A stretch of DNA of 52,745 nucleotides. Origin: an uncultured Oscillospiraceae bacterium. GTDB taxonomy: Bacteria > Bacillota > Clostridia > Oscillospirales > Acutalibacteraceae. The stretch is from the NCBI GenBank assembly GCA_902465155.1, contig CABQLY010000014.1, positions 1 to 52,745 of the forward strand, written 5' to 3'. The first letter of the stretch is position 1; every line of letters starts with the position of its first letter. The notes beneath the pieces were generated by a model that saw only the letters and a program-made list of their open reading frames with translations, did no database searches and was not told the DNA's origin. The translations under genes and the position numbers were made by a program. This document shows positions 1 through 8,387 of the stretch, in pieces.

Positions 1-31
1 AAGCTTGCCGGCGGGGCGCTGGTTTAAAATT

Positions 32-1378
32 TTAATTTTCCAAACTGCGCAGCACATTTGCGGCAATTCTAACCGCGGCACCGTTGCCCGAGCCGGCGTT
101 TTCTACCACCACAATAAACGCGTAGGGGTACTTATTATTAGCGCAAAACCCCGCAAATAACGAGTGGGGGGAGGCGTTTTTGCCCACCTCGGCCGTGCCG
201 GTTTTGCCGCAAACCTTTAGGTCGGCAAATTTGGCGTCGCCATAATTTTCTACTACATTTTTACGCATCATTTGCTGCAGCTGCTCGCTGTTTTCCTTGC
301 TCATTAGGCGGGTATCCCCCGTTTTGGCGCCCCGCAGCTGAAAGCCGGAGGGCGAGCGAATGCTGCGAACCATGTACGGCATTGTTCTTACCCCGCCGTT
401 GGCAATGGCCCCAACAAAGCTTAAAAACTGCAGCGGGTTAATTAAATCGTTAAACTGGCCAATGCCCGACCAGCCAAAGTCAATATCGTTTGAGCCGGCA
501 ACCTGGTAGCTGCTTTGCGCACACTCAATACCGTCTACCGAAAGCTTTTTGTTAAACCCAACCTTTTGGGCAGTGGCGGTTAAATTCTCGCGCCCAATTT
601 TAAGCGCGGTTTGCGAAAAAAAAGCGTTGCAGGAGCCAACTAAAGCCTTTTCTATTCCCACCGTGCCGTGGTTGCCCATGCAGCTAAGCCACTCGTTATG
701 CAGCGTTACACCGTGGTGGCAGGTAAACTGCATGGTGTGAACATCCTTTAAATTCTCTAACGCGCTTAGGGTGGTAACCAGCTTAAAAACCGAGCCTGGC
801 GTGTAAATACCCGAAAGCAGCCGGTTTACATAAACACCCTTTGCGGTAGGCTCAACCATACTTTGCGGGTCGTAGGTGGGGGTGCTTACCATGCAAACAA
901 TTTCGCCGGTTTTGTAGTTGTAAATGCCAACCGTGCCGGCCTCACTGCCCAGCTGCGTTAAAGCGGCGGCGCACAGGCCGCTGTCTAAGGTCAGCTGAAT
1001 ATCGTTCCCTTTTCCGCTAACATTGTAAACCCCGTTTAAGGGGTCGTACCCGCAAAGCTCCTTTAAAAACGCCGCCTGCACCCCGGTAGAAATGTTGCCC
1101 TTAGAATCGCCCACCGCATGCAGGGTGGCTTTGCGAATTTTTAAATTCTTATGATAGGTGCGTTTACCGTTTACCGTAGCGGCCAAAACAACGCCGTCGC
1201 AGTCGGTTACCGTGCCGGCCTTTACCAGCTCCCCGTTGCTGTAAAGGTGCCGGTTGGTGGGGTAGGTTGCCCAGCGGCCGCCCATAAAGCCCAATTTAAT
1301 GTAATACAGCAGTAATCCCCCGGCAAACAGCGCGGTAACCGCTAAAACAATAAAGGTTCTGGAAAGCGCTTTTTTCAT
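32..1378 (-). CDS. Class B penicillin-binding protein (peptidoglycan transpeptidase)
   Basis: A D,D-transpeptidase that cross-links peptidoglycan at the outer membrane face. One N-terminal membrane anchor (about residues 7-26) is followed by a short linker and the penicillin-binding domain. All three active-site motifs are visible: SVFK (SxxK) near residue 196, SCN near 249 and KTGTAE near 392. At 448 residues it is short for this class and lacks a large N-terminal pedestal, resembling actinobacterial PbpA. The start used is the ATG at 1378: it overlaps the upstream ftsW-like stop as ATGA and has GGAGGG 7 bases before it; an ATG five codons earlier has no such site. Translational coupling implies it is the cognate partner of the upstream SEDS glycosyltransferase. 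Subfamily is inferred. Confidence 0.93.
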   Translation of the reverse strand: MKKALSRTFIVLAVTALFAGGLLLYYIKLGFMGGRWATYPTNRHLYSNGELVKAGTVTDCDGVVLAATVNGKRTYHKNLKIRKATLHAVGDSKGNISTGVQAAFLKELCGYDPLNGVYNVSGKGNDIQLTLDSGLCAAALTQLGSEAGTVGIYNYKTGEIVCMVSTPTYDPQSMVEPTAKGVYVNRLLSGIYTPGSVFKLVTTLSALENLKDVHTMQFTCHHGVTLHNEWLSCMGNHGTVGIEKALVGSCNAFFSQTALKIGRENLTATAQKVGFNKKLSVDGIECAQSSYQVAGSNDIDFGWSGIGQFNDLINPLQFLSFVGAIANGGVRTMPYMVRSIRSPSGFQLRGAKTGDTRLMSKENSEQLQQMMRKNVVENYGDAKFADLKVCGKTGTAEVGKNASPHSLFAGFCANNKYPYAFIVVVENAGSGNGAAVRIAANVLRSLEN

Positions 1379-3030
1379 TCGTACTCCCTCCATCCGTTCA
1401 CCGGCGGGTGCGCCAGTTCGGCCGCCTTAAAAAACGCCAGCATTAACCACGCGGCAATTACGCTGGTGCCGCCGCAGCTAACAAAAATTAAGGTCACGCC
1501 GGTAAGGGGCAATAGGTCTAACGAGCCAAAAATATTTAATGCCGATTGAAACAGCAGCATAACAGCCGCCGTGCAAACGCCGCAGGTGTAAAAAAGTGAC
1601 GACGCATTTTTGCCCAGCCGGTAGGCGTAAACCCCCAGCGCCACAAAGCACAAAGCGGCAACCAAGGCAATAATGCCGCCCAGCTCCTCAAAAACAACAC
1701 CAAAAACCAGGTCGGTCTCGGCGGCCGAAACGGCCGAAAGGTAGCCGTTGCCGGGGCCAACGCCCAAAAGGCCGCCGCTGGCCGAGGCAATCATGGTGCG
1801 GGTTTGCTGGTAGCCGGTAGAATCGGCGTACTGCCAAGCGTGCAGCCAAACGGCAAACCGCCGGGCTATGTAGGGGTAAACGGCCAAGGCGGTAATGCCG
1901 GCCCCGCCAAACAGCACGCAAATGCCGCCGGTAACCCAAGGGCTTACCAGCCGCAGGCACAGTAGGGTAAGCATGCCAACAAAAAAAATCGCCACGGCGC
2001 CAAAATCCAGCATTAAGGCCAGCGCGCCCATGCAAAGCACCGCGTAAAGGGTAAATTCCAGCTGCCGGCCCTTGCGTAAAAGAACGGTGTAAAGCGCCGC
2101 GCAGCCCGCAAAAATAAAGGCCGCTTTGCAAAGCTCGCTTGGTTGAAAAGAAACCGGGCCAATAACCAACCAGTTGCGGGAGCTGTTAATTTCGCTGCCG
2201 AACAAAGCGGTTAGGTACAACAGCGCCAAAGAGCCGGCCATTGCCAGCCTTTGCAGCACAATACGGGCCGGAAAGCGTTTGAGCAGCAGCGTAAAAAGCA
2301 AATAGCCCAACAGCCCCGCTAAAAAGCAAAGCACCTGCTTGCTCAGCCGTTTTGGAAAATCGCAGCAGCAAAGGGTAAGCCCCAGGCTTGCCAAGTAAAA
2401 CACCGGCAGCTCCATTAGCATTTTAAAGCCCTTTAGCCGCCGGCCAACCAAATAGTAAACCCACTGCAGCGCCGCCAGCCCCAAAAACAGCGCGGGCGCG
2501 TAAACCGGAACGGTTTTTACCGTGCCCGAAAACAGCCAAACCTGCACCCCCAGCAGCAGCTGAAAGGCCGTAAGCAGCCAAAGGCAGGGCGCCGGCCCCG
2601 CCGGCTTTTTAGAGGATATATCCTCCACCGCGCGGTGCTGCTTAAAGGTTAGCGTGCAGCCGCCAATGGTAATTTTGTCGCCGTAATACACCGGGGCCGG
2701 CTGCGAAAGGTTTTGCCGGTTTACCGCCACCCTGCCCTCGGCCGGGGCTAAGATCCACTGCCCGTCATCGGCGTATAGCACAGCGTGGCGCCGCTTTACC
2801 CCGGCCGAGGGAATGGCTAAATCGGCCCGGCCGCCGCGGCCCAAAACGCTTTCTAAAAACCGCACCGGCAGGCTGCGCCCGTCGGGCGTTAAAAGCTCGG
2901 CAAACACCTGCCGCCCGCCGCGGGCAGAAAAATAGTACCGCAGCCAGGTAAGCACCAGCAGCAGGCAAAGCACCGCCCCCGCCCAGCGGGAGGCCGCTAA
3001 AAAATAACTGTAAAAGCTTGTGGCAGACAA
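1375..3030 (-). CDS. FHA domain-FtsW/RodA/SpoVE fusion (SEDS peptidoglycan polymerase)
   Basis: A SEDS-family lipid II polymerase for cell elongation, division or sporulation, with an unusual N-terminal extension. Order: one membrane helix, a cytoplasmic FHA-like phosphothreonine-binding fold (about residues 45-145, with the SAGVKRRHA and VNRQ signatures), then about ten membrane segments of FtsW/RodA. SEDS landmarks present are RNWLVIGPVSFQPSE, an EELGG segment and a C-terminal GGTS. The longest frame opens at a TTG at 3078, but the promoter at 3091-3119 would leave almost no leader there. A TTG at 3030 has GGGGTGA 5 to 6 bases upstream and is preferred; a GTG at 3039 is the alternative. FHA proteins next to RodA/PbpA are known from Actinobacteria, where they link wall synthesis to Ser/Thr kinases. 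A similar link here is inference. Confidence 0.88.
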   Translation of the reverse strand: MSATSFYSYFLAASRWAGAVLCLLLVLTWLRYYFSARGGRQVFAELLTPDGRSLPVRFLESVLGRGGRADLAIPSAGVKRRHAVLYADDGQWILAPAEGRVAVNRQNLSQPAPVYYGDKITIGGCTLTFKQHRAVEDISSKKPAGPAPCLWLLTAFQLLLGVQVWLFSGTVKTVPVYAPALFLGLAALQWVYYLVGRRLKGFKMLMELPVFYLASLGLTLCCCDFPKRLSKQVLCFLAGLLGYLLFTLLLKRFPARIVLQRLAMAGSLALLYLTALFGSEINSSRNWLVIGPVSFQPSELCKAAFIFAGCAALYTVLLRKGRQLEFTLYAVLCMGALALMLDFGAVAIFFVGMLTLLCLRLVSPWVTGGICVLFGGAGITALAVYPYIARRFAVWLHAWQYADSTGYQQTRTMIASASGGLLGVGPGNGYLSAVSAAETDLVFGVVFEELGGIIALVAALCFVALGVYAYRLGKNASSLFYTCGVCTAAVMLLFQSALNIFGSLDLLPLTGVTLIFVSCGGTSVIAAWLMLAFFKAAELAHPPVNGWREYE

Positions 3031-3090
3031 TATCTTCACCCCACCAAAACGGCGCCAAAGCGCCAATAATCTACACAATTTAACGGGTAC

Positions 3091-3119
3091 ATTATACCAC
3101 GAAACGCCTTTTTTTACAA
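3091..3119 (-). promoter_or_regulatory. Sigma-70-type promoter of the FHA-FtsW operon
   Basis: On the minus strand a TTGTAA -35 box (3119-3114) and a TATAAT -10 box (3096-3091) are separated by 17 bases. The predicted transcript starts near 3084, which rules out the longest possible reading frame as the main start. Confidence 0.7.
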
Positions 3120-3182
3120 CCCATTTTTAACAAGACCCCAAAGGCGCCTTTTTAAACAATTTTTTAACTTTTTTAAATTTGC

Positions 3183-3213
3183 TTGACTTAGAGTGCAGTT
3201 TAAGTGTTACAAT
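3183..3213 (+). promoter_or_regulatory. Probable promoter of the iron alcohol dehydrogenase gene
   Basis: TTGACT (3183-3188) and TACAAT (3208-3213) are present with a longer than ideal 19-base spacer, about 50 bases upstream of the coding start. The AAAGGATGAT ribosome site follows at 3251-3260. Confidence 0.5.
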
Positions 3214-3266
3214 AACTGCAAAGGCGGCTTTAAAACGCCGCTTAAATTTGAAAGGATGATATTGCC

Positions 3267-4430
3267 ATGCAAAACTTTACCTACTGTACCCCAACCAAAT
3301 TAATTTTCGGCAAAGGCTCTTTAGCGCAGCTGCCGGCTGTTTTAAAGCCGTTTGGCAAGCGCGTGCTGCTAACCTACGGCGGCGGCAGCATTAAAAAAAT
3401 TGGGCTATACAACGCGGTTAAAGAGCTGTTAAAAGATTTTGAGGTTTTTGAGCTGGGCGGCATTGAGCCCAACCCCAAGTACACCACCAGCGTGCTGGGC
3501 GGCGTTAAAATTTGCAAAGAGCAGCAGGTAGATGTTGTGCTGGCGGTTGGCGGCGGCAGCGTGCTGGATTGCTCGAAAGCCATTTGTGCCGGTGCGCTGT
3601 ACAGCGGGGAGCCTTGGGACCTAATTACCTACAAGGTAAAAGCCCAAAAGGCGCTGCCTCTGGTTGATGTACTAACCTTAGCGGCCACCGGCTCGGAGTA
3701 CGATTGCGCCTGCGTTATTTCGCGCACCGAAACGAACGACAAGGTTGGCTATTTAGACCCGCACATTTACCCCGCCGCCTCTATTTTAGACCCGGAATAT
3801 ACCTTTACGGTTTCTAAACGGCAAACCGCCGCCGGTGCGGCCGACGCCATTAACCATGTAATAGAGCAATATTTTTGCGCCGACCATTCTACCTTAACCG
3901 ACGGAATGTGCGAGGCCACCATTAAAAGCCTTATTCAAAACGCAAAAATTGCGTTAAACCAGCCGGAAAATTACAACGCCCGCGGCGAATTTATGGTAGA
4001 TTGCTCGCTGGCCTGTAACGGCATACTCTCAATTGGCAATACCCCCTCGGGCTGGCCGTGCCACGGAATGGAGCACGCGCTGAGCGCTTATTACGATATT
4101 ACCCACGGCGTTGGTCTGGCCATTTTAACCCCGCGTTGGATGCGCCACATTTTAAGCGACGCCACGCTGGAGCGCTTTGTAAGCTTTGGCACCCACATTT
4201 TTGGCATTGACGCAGCCCTGCCACCCAAAGAAATTGCCGAACAAACCATTCAAAAAACCTACGAGCTGTTCGAAAGCTTTAACATTCCCATGCATTTAAA
4301 AGAGGTTGGCATTGACGAAACCCGCCTTGCCGAAATGGCCCGCCATGTAGCAGAAAACGAAGGGCTGGAAAACGCCTGGGCCCCGCTAAGCGAGCAGGAT
4401 ATTTTAACTATTTTTAAAAACTCTTTATAA
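3267..4430 (+). CDS. Iron-containing alcohol dehydrogenase (butanol dehydrogenase-like)
   Basis: A cytoplasmic group III NAD(P)H-dependent dehydrogenase interconverting an aldehyde and an alcohol, of the BdhA/YqhD branch; the substrate cannot be told from sequence. The N-terminal half is a Rossmann-like nucleotide-binding domain with GGGS (near residue 95). The C-terminal helical domain carries the metal ligands: Asp and His in ADAINHVIEQ, His in GMEHALSAYYD and His in ITHGVG. Length (387 residues) is usual for the family. The ATG has AAAGGATG 8 bases upstream. The gene stands alone, divergent from the ftsW operon, and probably serves fermentative reductant disposal. Confidence 0.93.
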   Translation: MQNFTYCTPTKLIFGKGSLAQLPAVLKPFGKRVLLTYGGGSIKKIGLYNAVKELLKDFEVFELGGIEPNPKYTTSVLGGVKICKEQQVDVVLAVGGGSVLDCSKAICAGALYSGEPWDLITYKVKAQKALPLVDVLTLAATGSEYDCACVISRTETNDKVGYLDPHIYPAASILDPEYTFTVSKRQTAAGAADAINHVIEQYFCADHSTLTDGMCEATIKSLIQNAKIALNQPENYNARGEFMVDCSLACNGILSIGNTPSGWPCHGMEHALSAYYDITHGVGLAILTPRWMRHILSDATLERFVSFGTHIFGIDAALPPKEIAEQTIQKTYELFESFNIPMHLKEVGIDETRLAEMARHVAENEGLENAWAPLSEQDILTIFKNSL

Positions 4431-4546
4431 TTGCTGCTGCGGCTTTTTCCGCCGCGGGCGGGGTTCCGCACTGCACCGGCCCTAAGCTAAAACTAAGCTT
4501 AGGCCGGCGGCAAATTTTGCACCCGCCCCACCCAACAAAGGGGCAA

Positions 4547-4638
4547 CCCACAACCACAGGGTGGCAAACCCCTAAGCCGCAGGGTGGCGAACCCCTAAGC
4601 CGCAGGGTGACAAGCCCTTAAAACCGCAAGGTGCCGAG
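4547..4638. repeat. Intergenic tandem repeat, 22-24 bp unit
   Basis: About four head-to-tail copies of a 22-24 base unit start at 4547, 4569, 4592 and 4615. The two central copies (23 bases each) differ at only a few positions; the outer ones are degenerate. A common core is CCGCAGGGTG. The array fills most of the 353-base gap between the alcohol dehydrogenase and pyrR, which otherwise holds only hairpins. It does not code for protein. Confidence 0.75.
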
Positions 4639-4703
4639 CCCCTAAAGGCCCTACCTTGCCGTTTGGTTCAACCCCCTGCGGTTTAAAATAACCCCTTACA
4701 AAA

Positions 4704-4742
4704 AGCGCCCAAGGTTTAGCCAAAAGCCAAACCTTGGGCGCT
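4704..4742. terminator. Bidirectional terminator between convergent alcohol dehydrogenase and pyrR
   Basis: A perfect 14-base inverted repeat (arms AGCGCCCAAGGTTT at 4704-4717 and its complement at 4729-4742) with an 11-base loop. T-rich tracts flank it on both sides, so it can stop transcripts from either direction. Confidence 0.85.
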
Positions 4743-4783
4743 GCGTTTTTAAAAATAAAACAACCACCCGGCTGCTTTTAAAA

Positions 4784-5320
4784 TTATTTTTGGCAAATGG
4801 CAACCTCGTTGCAGCCGTCAGTCTCCTTAAGGCGCACCGAAATTACCTCGTCAATAGAAGAGGGAATATTTTTGCCAACAAAATTGGGCCGAATGGGCAG
4901 CTCGGTGTGCCCACGGTCAATTAAAACCGCTAATTGTATGCGCGCCGGGCGAGCAATGGCAATAACGGCGTCCATGGCGGCACGGGCCGTGCGGGCGGTA
5001 AAAATAACATCGTCTACCAGCACAACGGTTTTGCCCTGCAGCTCAAACGGAATATTGGTGCCGGAAACCACCGGCTCGGGGTTCAGCTGCTTTAAATCGT
5101 CCCGGTACAGGGTAATATCCAGCTCCCCTACCGGCACCAAAACCCCCTCAAAGGCTTTAATGTTTTGGGCCAGCCGGGCGGCAATCGGCACCCCGCGGGT
5201 TTTAATACCAACCAGGCACAAATTTTCGGTCCCGTGGTTTTTTTCTACAATTTGGTGGGCTATCCGCACCAAGGCGCGGCTAATATCCTCCTCGGTTAAA
5301 ATCTTGGCTTTTTCTTGCAA
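4784..5320 (-). CDS. pyrR: PyrR bifunctional pyr-mRNA attenuation protein / uracil phosphoribosyltransferase
   Basis: In Firmicutes PyrR binds pyr operon leader RNA when UMP is high and favours termination; it also has weak uracil phosphoribosyltransferase activity. The type I PRTase fold is clear, with the PRPP-binding segment VVLVDDVIFTARTARA near residue 97 and the DITLYRDDL stretch typical of PyrR. The usual GTG start at 5329 lacks a ribosome site. A TTG at 5320 has GGGGTGA upstream and gives an N-terminus (QEKAKIL) that aligns end to end with the known B. subtilis start. No pyr biosynthesis gene is adjacent, so it acts in trans. Its own leader is short (about 70 bases). Confidence 0.93.
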   Translation of the reverse strand: MQEKAKILTEEDISRALVRIAHQIVEKNHGTENLCLVGIKTRGVPIAARLAQNIKAFEGVLVPVGELDITLYRDDLKQLNPEPVVSGTNIPFELQGKTVVLVDDVIFTARTARAAMDAVIAIARPARIQLAVLIDRGHTELPIRPNFVGKNIPSSIDEVISVRLKETDGCNEVAICQK

Positions 5321-5398
5321 AGCTTTCACCCCATTTTGCGTTTTGGTTTTACCGGCCTTTTTATTTTGCCCGTTGCGCTTTTTGCTTGTTGTGCTTTT

Positions 5399-5427
5399 AT
5401 TATACCCTAAACCGTTTTATTTTTCAA
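5399..5427 (-). promoter_or_regulatory. Promoter of pyrR
   Basis: On the minus strand TTGAAA (5427-5422), a 17-base spacer and TATAAT (5404-5399). Transcription should start near 5392, about 70 bases before the TTG start codon. Confidence 0.75.
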
Positions 5428-5459
5428 GCGGGCAAAAGCAACGCTAACCAACCAAAAGG

Positions 5460-5508
5460 GTAAAGCCGGGCAAACCCGTACGGCGTTAAGCTTAAAGCCC
5501 GGCTTTAC
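5460..5508 (-). terminator. Probable terminator of the DUF2975-Xre-DUF4153 operon
   Basis: A perfect 12-base inverted repeat (GTAAAGCCGGGC at 5460-5471 against 5497-5508) overlaps the stop codon of the membrane protein gene. On the minus strand only a short TTTT follows it, so strength is uncertain. Confidence 0.5.
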
Positions 5509-7478
5509 GGCTCTAAACCGTATGCCTCATTGTTAAGTTCTTCCGGGGTGTCATCCAACCAGCCGTACTTTTCCAAATCCGCTTTATTTGTGGTAAGGTA
5601 CTCGGCTGCGTTTTTTGTTTTGGCAATGTATTCTTTTGCCTGCTTTTCCGCTCTGCTGCGCACCAAGCTAAAACTGCCGGCCGGTTGGTGCTTAGGGCTA
5701 AGGCCGCCTTTGGCAGCCTCAAAATTTTCGGCTAAATAATCGGCCAAAAAGTTGTGTGCCAAAAGGGCCGTTTCCTCATTGCTGTCATTTGTTAGGGCAA
5801 TTAGGTAAGGTACGCCGGCGTCCCCCAGCTCGGCCAGCGCCGCTACATCTACGGTTTTTAAAGCGCCTGTTTGGTAAGCGTTAAAATTGTACTGCGCAAC
5901 AAAACCGTTTAGGTTGCCTAAGCCTAATATGCACAGCAGCACGGCCGCCGTACTTAAAAAAACCTTTAAAACCTGCACCCGCGGCAACCGGTACCGCAGC
6001 AAAACCGCCACGGTAACAACCGCTAAAAGCACCGCAAAAGCGCTGGTGCCAATGCGCAGCACCGTTGTGCCAAAACGGGAAATGTACAGCGCCATTTTGG
6101 CAAGGGTGGTTGCAATCATAAAAAGCGAAAAAAGGCCAATAAAATAGCTTAAAAGCCGCATAACAACCGGCGGACGGCCGTTTTTCTTTTGCACCAGCAA
6201 AACAAACAAAAACAGTACCAAATTATTTAACAGCGCAATAAAGCACATTTCAAAAAATCCGCGCCGGGCGTAGGCAGCCGCTGTAAAGCCTTGCGGCAAA
6301 AATCCGCCAAACGCCTTAAAGAAGTACGAAAGCTGTGAAAACAGATAAAATAAATAGCACAAGCTTAAAACACTTAAAAAAGCAACAAAATAGGTGCCCT
6401 CTACCCCCTTAAAGGTGCTTTTGGGTAATTCGGGTGCCGCCTCTTTTTTAAGGCCAAAGGCGTACCCCAACATTAAAACTGTTAACCCAAAGCCCAACAA
6501 AAGCTTTAAAAGCAAGGTGGCCGGGTTCCCAAGCAGTGCAGTTACCATGCCCTCAAACGCGGGGTCGGAGCGTACCAGCAGCGGCAGCACCACGCACAAA
6601 AACGGAAGCGCACAGGCCATGCCAACCAGCGCCTTTAAAACTCCCTTTCCCCGGCCGGCCTTACAAATTGATTGAACTGCGCGCCCACCAGAGCCAAACG
6701 CATTGCCCAAAACCGTACCAAAAACAGTGTGCAGCACCGCCAAATCGCCGGTTTTATATTCTTTGTTTGTAAGGGCGGCAAACCAAACGGCCGCCAGCGC
6801 AAAAACCGCCAAAAGCGAAAAAAAGTTTACCGCCGGGTTGGCCGAAACAACAAAGTTTAAACTAACGGCCAAAGAGCCCGCCCCGCAAAACAGAGCAAAC
6901 AAACCCGGCCTTTGCCCGCGCTGCCAAAAATAAACCGTTAAAAGCAAAAAGGTAAGCCCGTAAAACAAAGTAACCCCGGCGTGAAAACCGCCCCAAATGC
7001 TAATCGAAACACCCGTAACATTTAAAGTCAGTAAAAGCAGGGCAAAGGCAACATCCTTACCCGTTACCGCAAACGGCGGTTTTACGGCTGCGGCAAGGGT
7101 GCTACTGCCGGAAAGGGTGTTACTACCGGCAAGGGTGTTACTGCCGGCAAGCGGCACAGCATTTTGGGGTGCAGTATTTTGCGGCAACCCTACGGCCGGC
7201 ACGCCGTTTTGGGGCACACTTACAACTGGTGCGGCATTTTTTAACGGCCCTTCGGCTAAAGCGCCGTCGGCTGCCGGAGCTGCCAAGCCCTGCTGCAAAT
7301 TTTGGCCCTGTAAGCTTTGTTTTTGCACCGCTTGATTTTGTACCGCTTGGCTTTGTTCAGATTGATTTTGTTCAGATTGATTTTGTTCAGATTGATTTTG
7401 TTCAGATTGATTTTGTGAACTCGGTTTTTTAAAATCGCAGTCAAAACCGTTTTGGTTTGAGCTTTGTTGGTCTTTCAT
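5505..7478 (-). CDS. DUF4153/DUF4173-type polytopic membrane protein with Gln-rich N-terminal repeats
   Basis: An integral membrane protein of unknown function, 657 residues. The first 70 residues are low complexity and built of SEQNQ repeats, followed by an Ala/Val/Pro linker. From about residue 140 there are roughly 12 hydrophobic segments. The last of these, around KMALYISRFGTTVLRIG and the following NLNGFVAQYNFNAY region, match what I know of the DUF4173/DUF4153 family. The C-terminal 100 residues are soluble. The ATG has AGGAGG 8 bases upstream. It follows a DUF2975 protein and an Xre regulator with a 133-base gap and is probably co-transcribed. The SEQNQ repeat comes from a 15-base DNA repeat, which could change in copy number. 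Confidence 0.82.
   Translation of the reverse strand: MKDQQSSNQNGFDCDFKKPSSQNQSEQNQSEQNQSEQNQSEQSQAVQNQAVQKQSLQGQNLQQGLAAPAADGALAEGPLKNAAPVVSVPQNGVPAVGLPQNTAPQNAVPLAGSNTLAGSNTLSGSSTLAAAVKPPFAVTGKDVAFALLLLTLNVTGVSISIWGGFHAGVTLFYGLTFLLLTVYFWQRGQRPGLFALFCGAGSLAVSLNFVVSANPAVNFFSLLAVFALAAVWFAALTNKEYKTGDLAVLHTVFGTVLGNAFGSGGRAVQSICKAGRGKGVLKALVGMACALPFLCVVLPLLVRSDPAFEGMVTALLGNPATLLLKLLLGFGLTVLMLGYAFGLKKEAAPELPKSTFKGVEGTYFVAFLSVLSLCYLFYLFSQLSYFFKAFGGFLPQGFTAAAYARRGFFEMCFIALLNNLVLFLFVLLVQKKNGRPPVVMRLLSYFIGLFSLFMIATTLAKMALYISRFGTTVLRIGTSAFAVLLAVVTVAVLLRYRLPRVQVLKVFLSTAAVLLCILGLGNLNGFVAQYNFNAYQTGALKTVDVAALAELGDAGVPYLIALTNDSNEETALLAHNFLADYLAENFEAAKGGLSPKHQPAGSFSLVRSRAEKQAKEYIAKTKNAAEYLTTNKADLEKYGWLDDTPEELNNEAYGLEP
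7353..7412. repeat. 15-bp coding minisatellite inside the DUF4153-type gene
   Basis: Four identical, contiguous copies of TTGTTCAGATTGATT (plus strand) starting at 7353, 7368, 7383 and 7398. On the coding strand they give the pentapeptide SEQNQ. Because 15 is divisible by three, copy-number change would keep the frame and alter only the length of the N-terminal tail. Confidence 0.9.
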
Positions 7479-7611
7479 GGTATGAACCTCCTAACAAATT
7501 GCCAAAAGGGGCAGCAGCAATAACGCACGCGCCGTTCGGCGGTGCAGGGTTGAGCAGCACAACAGTTTTAGGCGCACCGCCAAGCCCTTTTTAATATTTG
7601 GCCCACCACCC

Positions 7612-7848
7612 CTATGGTTTTAGCCGGCCTTCGTCGCTTGTGGGCCCGCTCTCAATGTAATCTAAAATATCTCCGGGCTTACAGTGCAGCGCCTTGCAAA
7701 TGGCCTCTAAGGTAGAAAAACGAATGGCCTTAGCCTTGCCGGTTTTTAAAATTGAAAGATTGGCCGGGGTAATGCCAACGGTTTCGGCCAGCTCGGCCGA
7801 GGTCATTTTGCTTTTGGCCAACGCTACATCTAAATTAATTACAATCAT
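7612..7848 (-). CDS. Small Xre/Cro-type helix-turn-helix regulator (YozG-like)
   Basis: A 78-residue DNA-binding protein that is essentially one HTH domain: VALAKSKMTSAELAETVGIT forms the first helices, ANLSILKTGKAKAIR the recognition region and the C-terminal part holds CKPGDILDYIE. This is the single-domain type often paired with a DUF2975 membrane protein, and here it follows one by 15 bases. It is the natural candidate to bind the long palindrome at 8363-8422 in the operon promoter, giving autoregulation; that is inference. An AAAGGGGAAG site lies upstream of the ATG. Confidence 0.88.
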   Translation of the reverse strand: MIVINLDVALAKSKMTSAELAETVGITPANLSILKTGKAKAIRFSTLEAICKALHCKPGDILDYIESGPTSDEGRLKP

Positions 7849-7863
7849 ACCGCCACTTCCCCT

Positions 7864-8328
7864 TTATACGGTCAAGTCATTTTCATCCTGCAAGGCTACC
7901 GCAGTCTGCATTACATTTTTAACCACGCGCAAAATTAGCCCAACAAACCCGGCGGCCGCCGCAATAAACAAAAACGGATAGTAAAATGCGGTGGCTATTA
8001 GGCTTATTGCCGCAGCCAACAAACAACAAACAGAAATTTGCCGCAGCAGCGTTACATTTTTTAACTTAAAAACAAAACCACTTTTAATATTTTGCAGCAG
8101 CCGCAGCAAAAAATAAAGCGCCGCAAGGCCTAAAGCCGCAAGGGGGTAAAAAAAGCAAAGAATACGCCCGGTTAAAGCCCGTGCCGCCTCGGCCGTCATA
8201 CCACGCTGCAGTTTAAAATACTGCTGCAGCACAAAAGGCCCGGTAAAAAGCAACAGCAAAATTACTGCCGCCGCTGCCAAACAGCTTAAAATTGAAAGGG
8301 GAACCATACGGTCTTTACAGTTTTTCAT
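7864..8328 (-). CDS. DUF2975 family membrane protein
   Basis: A 154-residue protein with four predicted membrane helices (about residues 10-33, 48-70, 92-113 and 118-140), matching the DUF2975 family. These proteins are commonly encoded next to small Xre regulators and may modulate their activity at the membrane; no molecular function is established. The ATG has TGGAGG 7 bases upstream. It is the first gene of an operon with the Xre regulator and the DUF4153-type protein, transcribed from a near-consensus promoter at 8359-8387. Confidence 0.82.
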   Translation of the reverse strand: MKNCKDRMVPLSILSCLAAAAVILLLLFTGPFVLQQYFKLQRGMTAEAARALTGRILCFFYPLAALGLAALYFLLRLLQNIKSGFVFKLKNVTLLRQISVCCLLAAAISLIATAFYYPFLFIAAAAGFVGLILRVVKNVMQTAVALQDENDLTV

Positions 8329-8358
8329 AAACGGCCTCCAAATTTTTATTGCAACAGC

Positions 8359-8387
8359 ATTATAGCACTAAAATTATTGTTTGTCAA
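8359..8387 (-). promoter_or_regulatory. Consensus promoter of the DUF2975-Xre operon
   Basis: On the minus strand a perfect TTGACA -35 (8387-8382), 17-base spacer and perfect TATAAT -10 (8364-8359). This is the strongest-looking promoter of the window. Nearly all of it lies inside the palindrome at 8363-8422, so a bound repressor would block RNA polymerase. Confidence 0.85.

Noticed and set aside
4560..4620. T-box-like GGGTGGCGAACCCC string
   Set aside because: It is part of the tandem repeat, with no specifier stem, no following terminator/antiterminator pair and no downstream amino-acid gene.
4797..5447. 216-codon plus-strand frame opposite pyrR
   Set aside because: It is antisense to the well-supported pyrR, has Ser/Arg-rich shadow composition and no ribosome site.
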